From Pseudomonadota bacterium (GTDB lineage: Bacteria > Pseudomonadota > Alphaproteobacteria > Rhizobiales > Rhizobiaceae): a stretch of DNA of 47,950 nt. The translations under genes and the position numbers were made by a program. Within the stretch, counting starts at the first letter, position 1. Every line of letters starts with the position of its first letter. Below are positions 18,125-25,105 of this stretch, one piece after another. The stretch spans positions 1 through 47,950 of the forward strand of contig JAEXYH010000061.1 of the NCBI GenBank assembly GCA_023451735.1. The letters are read 5' to 3'. The notes under the pieces are model-generated. The model saw only the letters and a list, made by a program, of their open reading frames with translations. It was not told the origin of the DNA and did no database searches.

Positions 18125-18281
18125 ATCAGAGCGATGCACCTCCTCCCGCAGAGTTCTGATTTTCAGGCGACCTACTCCTCCTCCCAAGGGCGCCTGATCG
18201 AGCAGCGGCACTCCTCCTCCCAGTCGCTGTTCAAATCTTTTCGAAAAGCCTGCCGCACCTCCTCCCGCGGCAGGCTTTTTC
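18125..18281 (+). ncRNA. Predicted small RNA with four CCTCCTCCC (anti-Shine-Dalgarno) loops
   Basis: Four hairpins in 157 nt each expose the 9-mer CCTCCTCCC. Hairpin 1 has stem ATCAGA/TCTGAT plus TGC/GCA, with the motif at 18139-18147. Hairpin 2 has CAGGCG/CGCCTG, motif 18177-18185. Hairpin 3 has CAGCG..ACT/AGT.CGCTG, motif 18213-18221 forming exactly the loop. Hairpin 4 has AAAAGCCTGCCGC/GCGGCAGGCTTTT, motif 18258-18266, and ends in a T-run, so it is also an intrinsic terminator. The stems differ in sequence while the loop is invariant, as expected for a selected RNA. The motif and layout recall the alphaproteobacterial alpha-r14 / cuckoo / CcsR RNAs, whose CCUCCUCCC loops can pair with Shine-Dalgarno sequences. 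The assignment to that family is inference. The 3' end is 3 bp from the convergent frcK stop codon. Confidence 0.8.
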
Positions 18282-18283
18282 GT

Positions 18284-18907
18284 TTAGTCCGTCAGAATGA
18301 TATCCACCCGACGGCAATGCTCTCTGACCAATGCGCCGTTCTTCAGGTCGTTTTCTTCCGTTTTTGCTCTCGCCGCCGCTTCGCTGAAGCCATAACCGCG
18401 CCAGCGATCCATGAGACGCTGTTCAAGTATCGCGACCGGCGGAGAAATCAGGATCGAATAGTCGAATTCCCCCTCAAGTGCAGACCAGGGCGCACGGTCG
18501 AGAAACAGGTAGTTTCCTTCGACCAGAACGAATCGCGTGGAAGCATCGATGGTTCGTGCCGCGGCGATGGCAAGTTCTCGGGACCGGTCGAAGACGGGCA
18601 AAAGCACCTCTCCTTCAGCCATCTTCACCGCACGGACGATGTCGAGAAAGCCGCGGACATCGAACGTTTCGGGTGCACCCTTGCGGGGCAGCAAGCCCTT
18701 TGCTCGCAGGACACCGTCATCCATATGAAAACCGTCCATCGGCAGAACTTCGGCGGCTTCACCAAGTGTTTTCAATGTGGCTGAAAGCTCATCGGCAAGC
18801 GTTGATTTGCCTGCACCCGGAGGGCCGGCGATTGCCACGACGAACCGCTGTTTTTCGCCCGCACGGTCAATGATCGTGCGGGCAATATCCTCGGTCGTCC
18901 ATGTCAT
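18284..18907 (-). CDS. frcK: FrcK-type P-loop kinase of the fructose transport operon
   Basis: A 207-aa nucleoside/pantothenate-kinase-like P-loop protein. Walker A is GPPGAGKS at residues 27-34; PMDGFHMDD and VEGNYLFLD are typical of the uridine-kinase/PanK-like fold. It matches the last gene of frcBCAK operons in Sinorhizobium and relatives, where FrcK is presumed to be a sugar kinase without firm proof. The start overlaps the frcA stop (ATGA, 18904-18907). Transcription should end in the hairpin that also terminates the convergent small RNA. Confidence 0.85.
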   Translation of the reverse strand: MTWTTEDIARTIIDRAGEKQRFVVAIAGPPGAGKSTLADELSATLKTLGEAAEVLPMDGFHMDDGVLRAKGLLPRKGAPETFDVRGFLDIVRAVKMAEGEVLLPVFDRSRELAIAAARTIDASTRFVLVEGNYLFLDRAPWSALEGEFDYSILISPPVAILEQRLMDRWRGYGFSEAAARAKTEENDLKNGALVREHCRRVDIILTD

Positions 18908-19686
18908 GCAGCAAGCGGCTCCGGTGCCTTGGCGCCGGTCATGAATGCGACCGCATCCGACATCGTATAGTCCTTCGGGTTGATAACCGTCAGGCGCTTG
19001 CCGAGCCGGTGGATATGGATGCGATCAGCGATCTCAAAGACATGCGGCATGTTGTGGGAAATCAGCACGATCGGGATGCCGCGCGAGCGCACATCAAGGA
19101 TCAGTTCCAGCACGCGCCGGCTTTCCTTGACGCCGAGTGCCGCCGTCGGTTCATCGAGAATGATTACCTTTGAACCGAAGGCCGCAGCGCGCGCCACCGC
19201 CACGCCCTGACGCTGGCCGCCCGACAGCGTCTCCACCGCCTGGTTGATGTTCTGAATGGTCATCAAGCCGAGCTCGGAAAGCTTGTCTCGAGCCATCTTT
19301 TCCATGGCAGCGTGGTCAAGTTTGCGCAGCACCTTGCCCATAAAGCCAGGTTTGCGGATTTCTCGGCCGAGGAACATATTGTCGGCAATGGAAAGCGCCG
19401 GCGACAACGCCAGGTTCTGATAGACGGTCTCGATACCAGCCTTGCGGGCCTCGATCGGCGAAGCGAAATGGACCAGTTCGCCATCCATGCGGATTTCGCC
19501 CTCATCGGGTCTGATAGCGCCGGAAATCGCCTTGATCAGCGAGGATTTTCCAGCGCCGTTGTCACCGATTACCGCGAGGATCTCGCCGGGATAGAGGTCG
19601 AAATCTGCATTGTCGATGGCAGTGACGCGACCATAACGCTTGACGATATTGCGGCCGGTGAGAATGGGTTTTCTTGCGTCGGTCAT
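18904..19686 (-). CDS. frcA: Fructose ABC transporter ATP-binding protein FrcA
   Basis: A 260-aa single-module ABC ATPase of the sugar (CUT2) class. It has Walker A GDNGAGKSS, the signature LSGGQRQG, Walker B VIILDEPTAAL and the switch ISHNM. CUT2 ATPases such as RbsA are usually double modules; FrcA is known to be a single one, which supports this call. The start is ATG 19686, which shares one base with the frcC stop (TGATG). It energises FrcC for import of fructose and related monosaccharides. Confidence 0.92.
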   Translation of the reverse strand: MTDARKPILTGRNIVKRYGRVTAIDNADFDLYPGEILAVIGDNGAGKSSLIKAISGAIRPDEGEIRMDGELVHFASPIEARKAGIETVYQNLALSPALSIADNMFLGREIRKPGFMGKVLRKLDHAAMEKMARDKLSELGLMTIQNINQAVETLSGGQRQGVAVARAAAFGSKVIILDEPTAALGVKESRRVLELILDVRSRGIPIVLISHNMPHVFEIADRIHIHRLGKRLTVINPKDYTMSDAVAFMTGAKAPEPLAA

Positions 19687-20765
19687 CAGCGTGATGCCTT
19701 TCTGATCCATTGGTCGGCTGCTACGGCGACGATGATAAGAACGCCGATCAAGAGATAGGTCCATTGCACGTCGGTGCCGAGCAGGCGCAGGCCGAGCGAA
19801 AAAACGCCGACGATCAGCGCGCCGAACATCATGCCGAGAATGGAGCCGCGGCCGCCGAAAAGAGAGATGCCGCCGATCACCACGGCGGTGATCGATTCGA
19901 TGTTGGCAAACTGTCCGGCCGTCGGCGAAACGGAGCCGATGCGGCCGATCAAAGCCCAGCCGGCCAGAGCGCAGATGATACCGGAAAGCACATAGACAGA
20001 AATCAGCATGCGCTGCACGTTGACGCCGGAAAGATCTGCCGCTTCCGGGTCATCGCCGACTGCATAGAGATGCCGTCCCCAGGCGGTGTGGTTGAGCACG
20101 TACCAAAGCACCCCGACCAGCAGGATCATGGCGATGACGCCATAAGTGAAGACCGCACCGCCCAGGCGGAACGTCTCGCCGAAGAATTGCAGGATCGGCG
20201 CATTCGCCTCAATCTCCTGGGCGCGGATGGTCTCGTTGGCGGAATAGAGAAAGTTGCTGGCGAGCACGATCTGCCACATCCCTAGCGTGACGATGAAGGG
20301 CGGCAGTTTCACCTTGGCGATCAGCACGCCGTTGATGAAGCCGCACAGCGCGCCGGTGGCAAAACCGCAGAGGATCGCGAGTTCAGGGGGCAGGCCATAA
20401 CGGAAGGTGAACTGGCCCATCACCACTGAGGACAGAACCATGATCGCGCCAACCGACAGGTCGATGCCGGCAGTCATGATGACCAGCGACTGGGCCGCCC
20501 CGACGATGCCGGTGATCGCCACCTGCTGCAGGATCAGCGTCAGCGAGAAGGCTGAGAAAAACTTGCCGCCAAGCGTCAGGCCGAACACAACAAGTGACAC
20601 GACCAGCACGATCAGCGACACCGCGGACGGATTGGAGTGCAGGAAGTGACGAAACTTGTGAAGGGTGGACGGCTTGTCGTGCTCGAAGGACGCCACGTCC
20701 TTCGAACTGTCTTTGAGCACTTTTTCGTAGTCGTGATGCGGTGCGCTGGCCACTGGCTCGCTCAT
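19686..20765 (-). CDS. frcC: Fructose ABC transporter permease FrcC
   Basis: A 359-aa permease of the RbsC/XylH type. A cytoplasmic N-terminal arm of about 45 residues precedes multiple hydrophobic segments beginning with AVSLIVLVVSLVVFGLTLGG. The diagnostic stretch is MTAGIDLSVGAIMVLSSVV, followed by ANIESITAVVIGGISLFGGRGSILGMMFGALI. ATG 20765 is chosen because GGGAGG lies 5 nt ahead; the open frame continues upstream but crosses the hairpin at 20814-20845. It sits between frcB and frcA in the standard order. Confidence 0.93.
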   Translation of the reverse strand: MSEPVASAPHHDYEKVLKDSSKDVASFEHDKPSTLHKFRHFLHSNPSAVSLIVLVVSLVVFGLTLGGKFFSAFSLTLILQQVAITGIVGAAQSLVIMTAGIDLSVGAIMVLSSVVMGQFTFRYGLPPELAILCGFATGALCGFINGVLIAKVKLPPFIVTLGMWQIVLASNFLYSANETIRAQEIEANAPILQFFGETFRLGGAVFTYGVIAMILLVGVLWYVLNHTAWGRHLYAVGDDPEAADLSGVNVQRMLISVYVLSGIICALAGWALIGRIGSVSPTAGQFANIESITAVVIGGISLFGGRGSILGMMFGALIVGVFSLGLRLLGTDVQWTYLLIGVLIIVAVAADQWIRKASR

Positions 20766-20813
20766 GAAATCCTCCCGCTTTTTCGTGTGCCCGATTTCGC
20801 TCGGGTTGCCATG

Positions 20814-20845
20814 GCGAGCCGATGAAGCCTGCTTCACCGGCTCGC
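20814..20845 (-). other. Stable hairpin between frcB and frcC
   Basis: GCGAGCCG-A-TGAAGC and GCTTCA-C-CGGCTCGC form a 14-bp stem with one mismatch and a 2-nt top (20829-20830). No T-run follows. It sits between the binding-protein gene and the permease gene, where such structures protect the upstream mRNA from 3' decay or attenuate downstream expression. That function is inferred from position. Confidence 0.65.
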
Positions 20846-20862
20846 AAGGATTGGCTAGAGGC

Positions 20863-21888
20863 TCAGCCCCAGCACTTGTTCAGGCCTTCCTTGGTGTCGA
20901 TCGACTTGATCGACGGGACAGGCTTGTCGGTGACCAGCGTTACGCCAGTGTCGAAGAAATTCTTGCCTTCGGTCGGCTTCGGCTTTTCGCCGCTATCGGC
21001 AAACTTCTTGATCGCCTCGATGCCGAGCGCCGCCATCTGCAGCGGGTATTGCTGCGAGGTGGCGCCGATCGCGCCGTCGGCGACGTTCTTGACGCCAGGG
21101 CAACCGCCGTCGACCGAAACGATCAGCACGTCCTTCTCGCGGCCGACCGATTTCAGCGCTTCATAGGCACCGGCGGCTGCCGGTTCGTTGATCGTGTGGA
21201 CGACGTTGATGGTCGGGTCCTTCTGCAGAAGGTTTTCCATCGCCGTGCGGCCGCCTTCTTCATTGCCGTTGGTAATGTCGTGGCCGACGATGCGCGCATC
21301 GTCCTCGTCACCGATCTTGTTCGGATCCTTCGGGTCGATGCCGAAACCGATCATGAAACCCTGGTCGCGCAGAATGTCGACGGAAGGCTGCGAGGGGGTG
21401 AGGTCGAGGAAGGCCACCTTGGCTTCCTTGGCGGCATCGCCCAGCGTGTCCTTTGCCCACTGGCCGATCAGCTTGCCGGCAAGCAGGTTGTCGGTGGCAA
21501 AGGTCATGTCGGCAGCGTCGATCGGTTCCAGCGGGGTGTCGAGCGCGATCACCAGCAAGCCGGCATCTCGTGCCTTTTTGAGGTTCGGTACTATGCCTTT
21601 GGTGTCAGAGGCGGTGATCAGGATACCCTTGGCGCCATCGGCGATGCAGGTCTCGATTGCCGCCACCTGGCTTTCACTGTCGCCATCAATCTTGCCAGCA
21701 TAGGATTTCAGCGCAACGCCCAGTTCCTTAGCCTTTGCGGTCGCGCCTTCCTTCATTTTCACGAAGAAGGGGTTGGTATCGGTCTTGGTGATCAGGCAGG
21801 CCGAAACGTCGGCGGCCTGAGCCGGTGCGGAAAAGACGACGCCAAGTGCCAGCGCCCCGAACGACAGGGACAATACGGATTTTCTCAT
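20863..21888 (-). CDS. frcB: Fructose-binding periplasmic protein FrcB
   Basis: A 341-aa binding protein of the ribose-type (LacI-like) fold. The signal peptide is about residues 1-25, ending APAQA. Family motifs include ACLITKTDTNPFFVKMKEGA, GILITASDTKGI, VIALDTPLEP and VVHTINEPAAAGAYEAL. Close agreement with rhizobial FrcB and the frcCAK neighbours support fructose, with mannose or ribose as possible further ligands. The ribosome site GGGAGGAG (complement at 21892-21899) is strong and is a perfect 8-nt match to the loops of the small RNA at the other end of this operon. Confidence 0.93.
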   Translation of the reverse strand: MRKSVLSLSFGALALGVVFSAPAQAADVSACLITKTDTNPFFVKMKEGATAKAKELGVALKSYAGKIDGDSESQVAAIETCIADGAKGILITASDTKGIVPNLKKARDAGLLVIALDTPLEPIDAADMTFATDNLLAGKLIGQWAKDTLGDAAKEAKVAFLDLTPSQPSVDILRDQGFMIGFGIDPKDPNKIGDEDDARIVGHDITNGNEEGGRTAMENLLQKDPTINVVHTINEPAAAGAYEALKSVGREKDVLIVSVDGGCPGVKNVADGAIGATSQQYPLQMAALGIEAIKKFADSGEKPKPTEGKNFFDTGVTLVTDKPVPSIKSIDTKEGLNKCWG

Positions 21889-22109
21889 GATCTCCTCCCA
21901 GAGACGAAGTCCGCGTGCCGCGGACGGGTTCGCTGAGAATGCAGGCCGGATCGTGCCCCAGTGCCTCCTCCGGGCATTCCTACATTCTTACAATCGTCAA
22001 TAATCGCGAAAGAAAATCGTCTGTCAATAATTAATTCCAATTGAATTATTTATTATGCCTTGTCATGCTATGTCCAACGTGAGAGAGCGAAGGCAAAGGG
22101 AGGTGCTGG
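21889..22109. promoter_or_regulatory. Divergent frcB / frcR control region
   Basis: An AT-rich core contains the direct repeat GTCAATAAT at 21996-22004 and 22023-22031 (27 bp apart). The inverted arms AATAATT (22026-22032) and AATTATT (22044-22050) resemble the AT-rich palindromes bound by ROK repressors of the NagC/Mlc group. A small GC hairpin (GTCCGC/GCGGAC, 21909-21925) lies in the frcB leader. FrcR binding here is inference. Confidence 0.5.
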
Positions 22110-23342
22110 ATGTCGATCACCGATGGCCTGCTTTCCGGGCCTATTTCTTCTGCCGGTTTTTCCGGAGGCTCCAACCAGACGCGTGTGCGTGCCTATAATG
22201 AGCGGCTGGTTCTGTCGCTGGTACGGCTGCATGGCGCCTTGTCGAAGGCTGATATTACCCGGCTCAGTGGTTTGTCGGCGCAGACGGCTTCGGTCATCAT
22301 GCGTGCGCTGGAGAAGGATGGCCTGCTGCTTCGCGGCGAACCGGTGCGGGGACGTGTCGGTCAACCGTCGGTACCCATGCGGCTCAATCCCGATGCTGTC
22401 CTGTCTTTCGGGGTCAAGATCGGCCGCCGCAGCGCGGATCTGGTGCTTATGGATTTCGTCGGCAATATCCGCAGGCGTTATCACGAGACCTATGCCTATC
22501 CGCTGCCGCAGGAAATCCTTCGAATCATCACTTCGGGGATCGCCGATATCGAAGCGCAGATGAGTGTCGAGGAGCAGGCGCGTGTCGCCGGAATCGGCAT
22601 TGCCGCACCTTTCGAACTGTGGAACTGGGCCGACGAGATCGGTGCGCCATCGGGCGCCATGGAAGTGTGGCACGGCTTCGATCTCCACGCGGAAGTGGCA
22701 GCAAGGGTGGCGCATTCCGTCTATTTGCAGAACGACGCGACCAGCGCCTGCGGGGCGGAACTGGTGTTCGGTGTCGGGCCGACCTATCCGGATTTCATCT
22801 ACCTGTTCATCGGGTCGTTCATCGGCGGCGGCATCGTCTTGAATTCGAGCATATTTTCGGGGCGCACGGGAACAGCCGGTGCGGTCGGTCCGCTGCCAGT
22901 GCGTGGAAAAAATGGCGAAAACCGCCAGCTTCTCGATATCGCCTCGATCTTCGTCTTGGAAAACATGCTACGCGAACGCGGCGTCGATCCGCAGCCGCTC
23001 TGGTATTCGGCGGATGACTGGGTCGATTTCGGCGAGCCGCTGGAACTCTGGATCCAGGCGACGGCGGCAGCCTTGGCGCAGGCCATCGTCGCGGCCGCTT
23101 CGATCATCGATTTCGGCGCGGCCGTCATCGATGGTGGCTTTCCGGACTGGGTGAGGAAGCGCACCGTCGATGCGACGATCGAAGCCGTCGCCCGGCTCGA
23201 CCTGCGCGGCGTCGTCATCCCCGATATCATCCAGGGCAAGGTCGGGTCGCAGGCGCGTGCGATCGGTGGTGCCAGCCTGCCCATCTTCGCCCGGTACCTG
23301 ACGGACCAGTCGGTGCTGCTCAAGGATTTCAACGGGCAGTAA
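22110..23342 (+). CDS. frcR: ROK-family transcriptional regulator of the frc operon
   Basis: A 410-aa protein with an N-terminal winged helix-turn-helix (about residues 28-85: RLVLSLVRLHGALSKADITRLSGLSAQTASVIMRALEKDGLL), then a ROK sugar-kinase-like domain (VAGIGIAAPFELWN, YLQNDATSACGAE, FIGSFIGGGIVLN). The zinc-binding CxCGxxGC motif of classical ROK proteins is absent; the equivalent place reads LPVRGKNGENRQLL. GGGAGG lies 6 nt ahead of the ATG. It is divergent from frcB, and by position it should repress the operon until fructose or a phosphorylated derivative binds. The symbol follows the frcR of rhizobial frc loci. Confidence 0.85.
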   Translation: MSITDGLLSGPISSAGFSGGSNQTRVRAYNERLVLSLVRLHGALSKADITRLSGLSAQTASVIMRALEKDGLLLRGEPVRGRVGQPSVPMRLNPDAVLSFGVKIGRRSADLVLMDFVGNIRRRYHETYAYPLPQEILRIITSGIADIEAQMSVEEQARVAGIGIAAPFELWNWADEIGAPSGAMEVWHGFDLHAEVAARVAHSVYLQNDATSACGAELVFGVGPTYPDFIYLFIGSFIGGGIVLNSSIFSGRTGTAGAVGPLPVRGKNGENRQLLDIASIFVLENMLRERGVDPQPLWYSADDWVDFGEPLELWIQATAAALAQAIVAAASIIDFGAAVIDGGFPDWVRKRTVDATIEAVARLDLRGVVIPDIIQGKVGSQARAIGGASLPIFARYLTDQSVLLKDFNGQ

Positions 23343-23363
23343 GGGCCGCAAGCACCCTTGCTG
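23337..23363 (+). terminator. Hairpin at the end of frcR
   Basis: CAGTAAGGG (23337-23345) pairs with CCCTTGCTG (23355-23363), with one T-G wobble, and spans the stop codon. There is no T-run, so it is a weak or Rho-assisted end signal at best. Confidence 0.4.
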
Positions 23364-23414
23364 CCTTCCGCAATCTTGCCTAGCCTTCGCGTCGGATAAA
23401 ACCGGAGGGATTTC

Positions 23415-24329
23415 ATGAGAAGCGATGCGATGTCCGCGCCGATGCCGAGCGAACCCAGCATTCTCGAATTCCTCGAAATCTGCAACCACTTCTATCCCGC
23501 AGACGCCGTAGATGCGCCGATTGCGCAGCAACGTGCCTGGTATGATGCGCTCTGCGCCCGCTTCGACCGTCCGTTACCCGATGGCCTGATTTTTCAGGAC
23601 GAGGTTCTGTTCGTACCGATCCGGCGCTATCGGCCTGCACGCATCGCCACCGAAACGGTGCTTCTCTATCTGCATGGAGGCGGTTTCGTCGTCGGCTCGT
23701 TGGATAGCCATCATGCGATCTGCGCCGAGATCGCGGAGTTTGCCGAAGCGGAACTCATCTCCGTCGATTACCGTCTAGCCCCCGAACATGTCTGGCCTGC
23801 ACAAACGGATGATTGTTATGGTGTGCTGAAGCAGCTTGTTGGGCAGGACAGGCAGGTCGTGGTGATCGGCGACAGTGCCGGCGGCAATCTGGCGGCGGGG
23901 CTTGCGTTTCGTGCGCGAGATGAAGGACTTCAAGGCATTCTCGGCCAGGTGCTCATCTATCCCGCACTTGGCGGCGATCTTGTTTCGGGATCGTATCGGG
24001 AGATGGCGCATGCGCCGGGGCTGACGACCGCCGATATCGCCTATTATCGCGCAGTGCTGAAAGCGCCGGAAAGCGAGCCGGTGGCGCACCCACTGCTGTC
24101 ACGTGACCTTTCCGGACTTCCAGCAGCCTATATCACCGCAGCGCATTTCGATCCGCTCAGGGACGACGGGAGAATTTACGCGGAGCGACTGACCCAGTCG
24201 GGCGTCGCTGCAACCTTTCGTGAAGAACCGCAAATGGTTCACGCGTGGCTCCGCGCCCGGCATATGAGCGAGGGTGCGCGAGAGGGCTTCAAGGCGCTTT
24301 GCGAAGCAATCCGGCACTTCTCCGGCTAG
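23415..24329 (+). CDS. HSL-type alpha/beta-hydrolase (esterase family IV)
   Basis: A 304-aa esterase. The oxyanion-hole motif HGGGF starts at residue 87. The nucleophile is S154 in GDSAGG; the acid is D246 (AAHFDPLRDD) and the base H276 (QMVHAW). This is the hormone-sensitive-lipase arrangement, so a small-ester or lactone hydrolase is expected; the substrate cannot be read from sequence. GGAGGG precedes the ATG by 6 nt. Its stop codon overlaps that of the convergent msrA (shared CTAG at 24326-24329). A functional link with frcR upstream is possible but unsupported. Confidence 0.88.
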   Translation: MRSDAMSAPMPSEPSILEFLEICNHFYPADAVDAPIAQQRAWYDALCARFDRPLPDGLIFQDEVLFVPIRRYRPARIATETVLLYLHGGGFVVGSLDSHHAICAEIAEFAEAELISVDYRLAPEHVWPAQTDDCYGVLKQLVGQDRQVVVIGDSAGGNLAAGLAFRARDEGLQGILGQVLIYPALGGDLVSGSYREMAHAPGLTTADIAYYRAVLKAPESEPVAHPLLSRDLSGLPAAYITAAHFDPLRDDGRIYAERLTQSGVAATFREEPQMVHAWLRARHMSEGAREGFKALCEAIRHFSG

Positions 24330-25027
24330 GTTTTCGCCTTTAAGACCAGAACGGGATTGGTCCTGAAAGCTGCCGGAAAAATGGATTTCAGATTATCGAT
24401 CTTCGGCATGTCGTTATAGACGATATAGGGATGGTTCGGGTTGAGCGTCAGGAAATCCTGATGGTATTTCTCCGCCGGATAAAAGCCCTCCAGCTTCGAC
24501 AGTTTGGTCACGATCGGTGCGTGAAAGAGCCCGGCCCTGTCCAGTTGGGCAATATAGGCGGCAGCTACCTTTTGCTGTTCAGAGCTGGCCGTGAAGATCG
24601 CCGACCGGTACTGCGTGCCTTGATCCGGTCCCTGATAGTTGAGCTGCGTTGGATTGTGGGCGACCGAGAAAAAGACCTGCAGCAGCGTGCCGTAGCTCAC
24701 CTCATGTGGGTCGAAAGTCACTTCCACGGATTCGGCATGGCCCGTTTTGCCCAGGCTGACGGTTTCGTAGCTGGCCGTATCCTTCGCCCCGCCGGAATAT
24801 CCCGAGACGGCATTCTTCACGCCCTTCACATGCTGGAAAACCGCCTGAACGCCCCAGAAACAGCCGCCAGCAAAAACTGCGGTCTCGCTGCTTCCATTTG
24901 CAGCCTCGTCGACAGCAGGGGCCGGGATCACGACCGCCGGTTCTGCAGCAAGCGAGGCTGTGGCCGTAACTGCAAACCACAGCGAAGCGAACGTCATTCC
25001 AAGGCCTGCGCGTGCAAATGTCATCAT
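24326..25027 (-). CDS. msrA: Exported peptide-methionine (S)-S-oxide reductase MsrA
   Basis: A 233-aa MsrA with a signal peptide (about residues 1-28, ending TASLAAE). ATG 25027 is favoured because GGAGG lies 7 nt upstream; an in-frame ATG 51 nt earlier is less well led. The catalytic GCFWG holds C56. Conserved SGYSGG and the region GTQYRSAIF with KYHQDF follow. No other cysteine is present in the mature protein, so it must be recycled without an internal resolving Cys. It should repair oxidised methionines in periplasmic proteins. The 3' end overlaps the convergent esterase gene by 4 bp. Confidence 0.93.
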   Translation of the reverse strand: MMTFARAGLGMTFASLWFAVTATASLAAEPAVVIPAPAVDEAANGSSETAVFAGGCFWGVQAVFQHVKGVKNAVSGYSGGAKDTASYETVSLGKTGHAESVEVTFDPHEVSYGTLLQVFFSVAHNPTQLNYQGPDQGTQYRSAIFTASSEQQKVAAAYIAQLDRAGLFHAPIVTKLSKLEGFYPAEKYHQDFLTLNPNHPYIVYNDMPKIDNLKSIFPAAFRTNPVLVLKAKT

Positions 25028-25105
25028 GACAGATCCTCCGGTTGCCGTGACTGTGTTCCTCGCGGGCATTTCGGTCAACTCACATCGGCGTGGCGAACCG
25101 TTCCG

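Noticed and set aside
18125..18281. CRISPR-like array of a short repeat
   Set aside because: The repeat is only 9 nt, the spacing is 36-45 bp with each copy in its own stem, there are no spacers of foreign type and no cas genes.
18101..18784. Plus-strand open frame of 227 codons with Ser-rich repeats (SSS/TSS)
   Set aside because: The serine runs are just the CCTCCTCCC loops read as codons; the rest is antisense to frcK, which has a P-loop and operon context.
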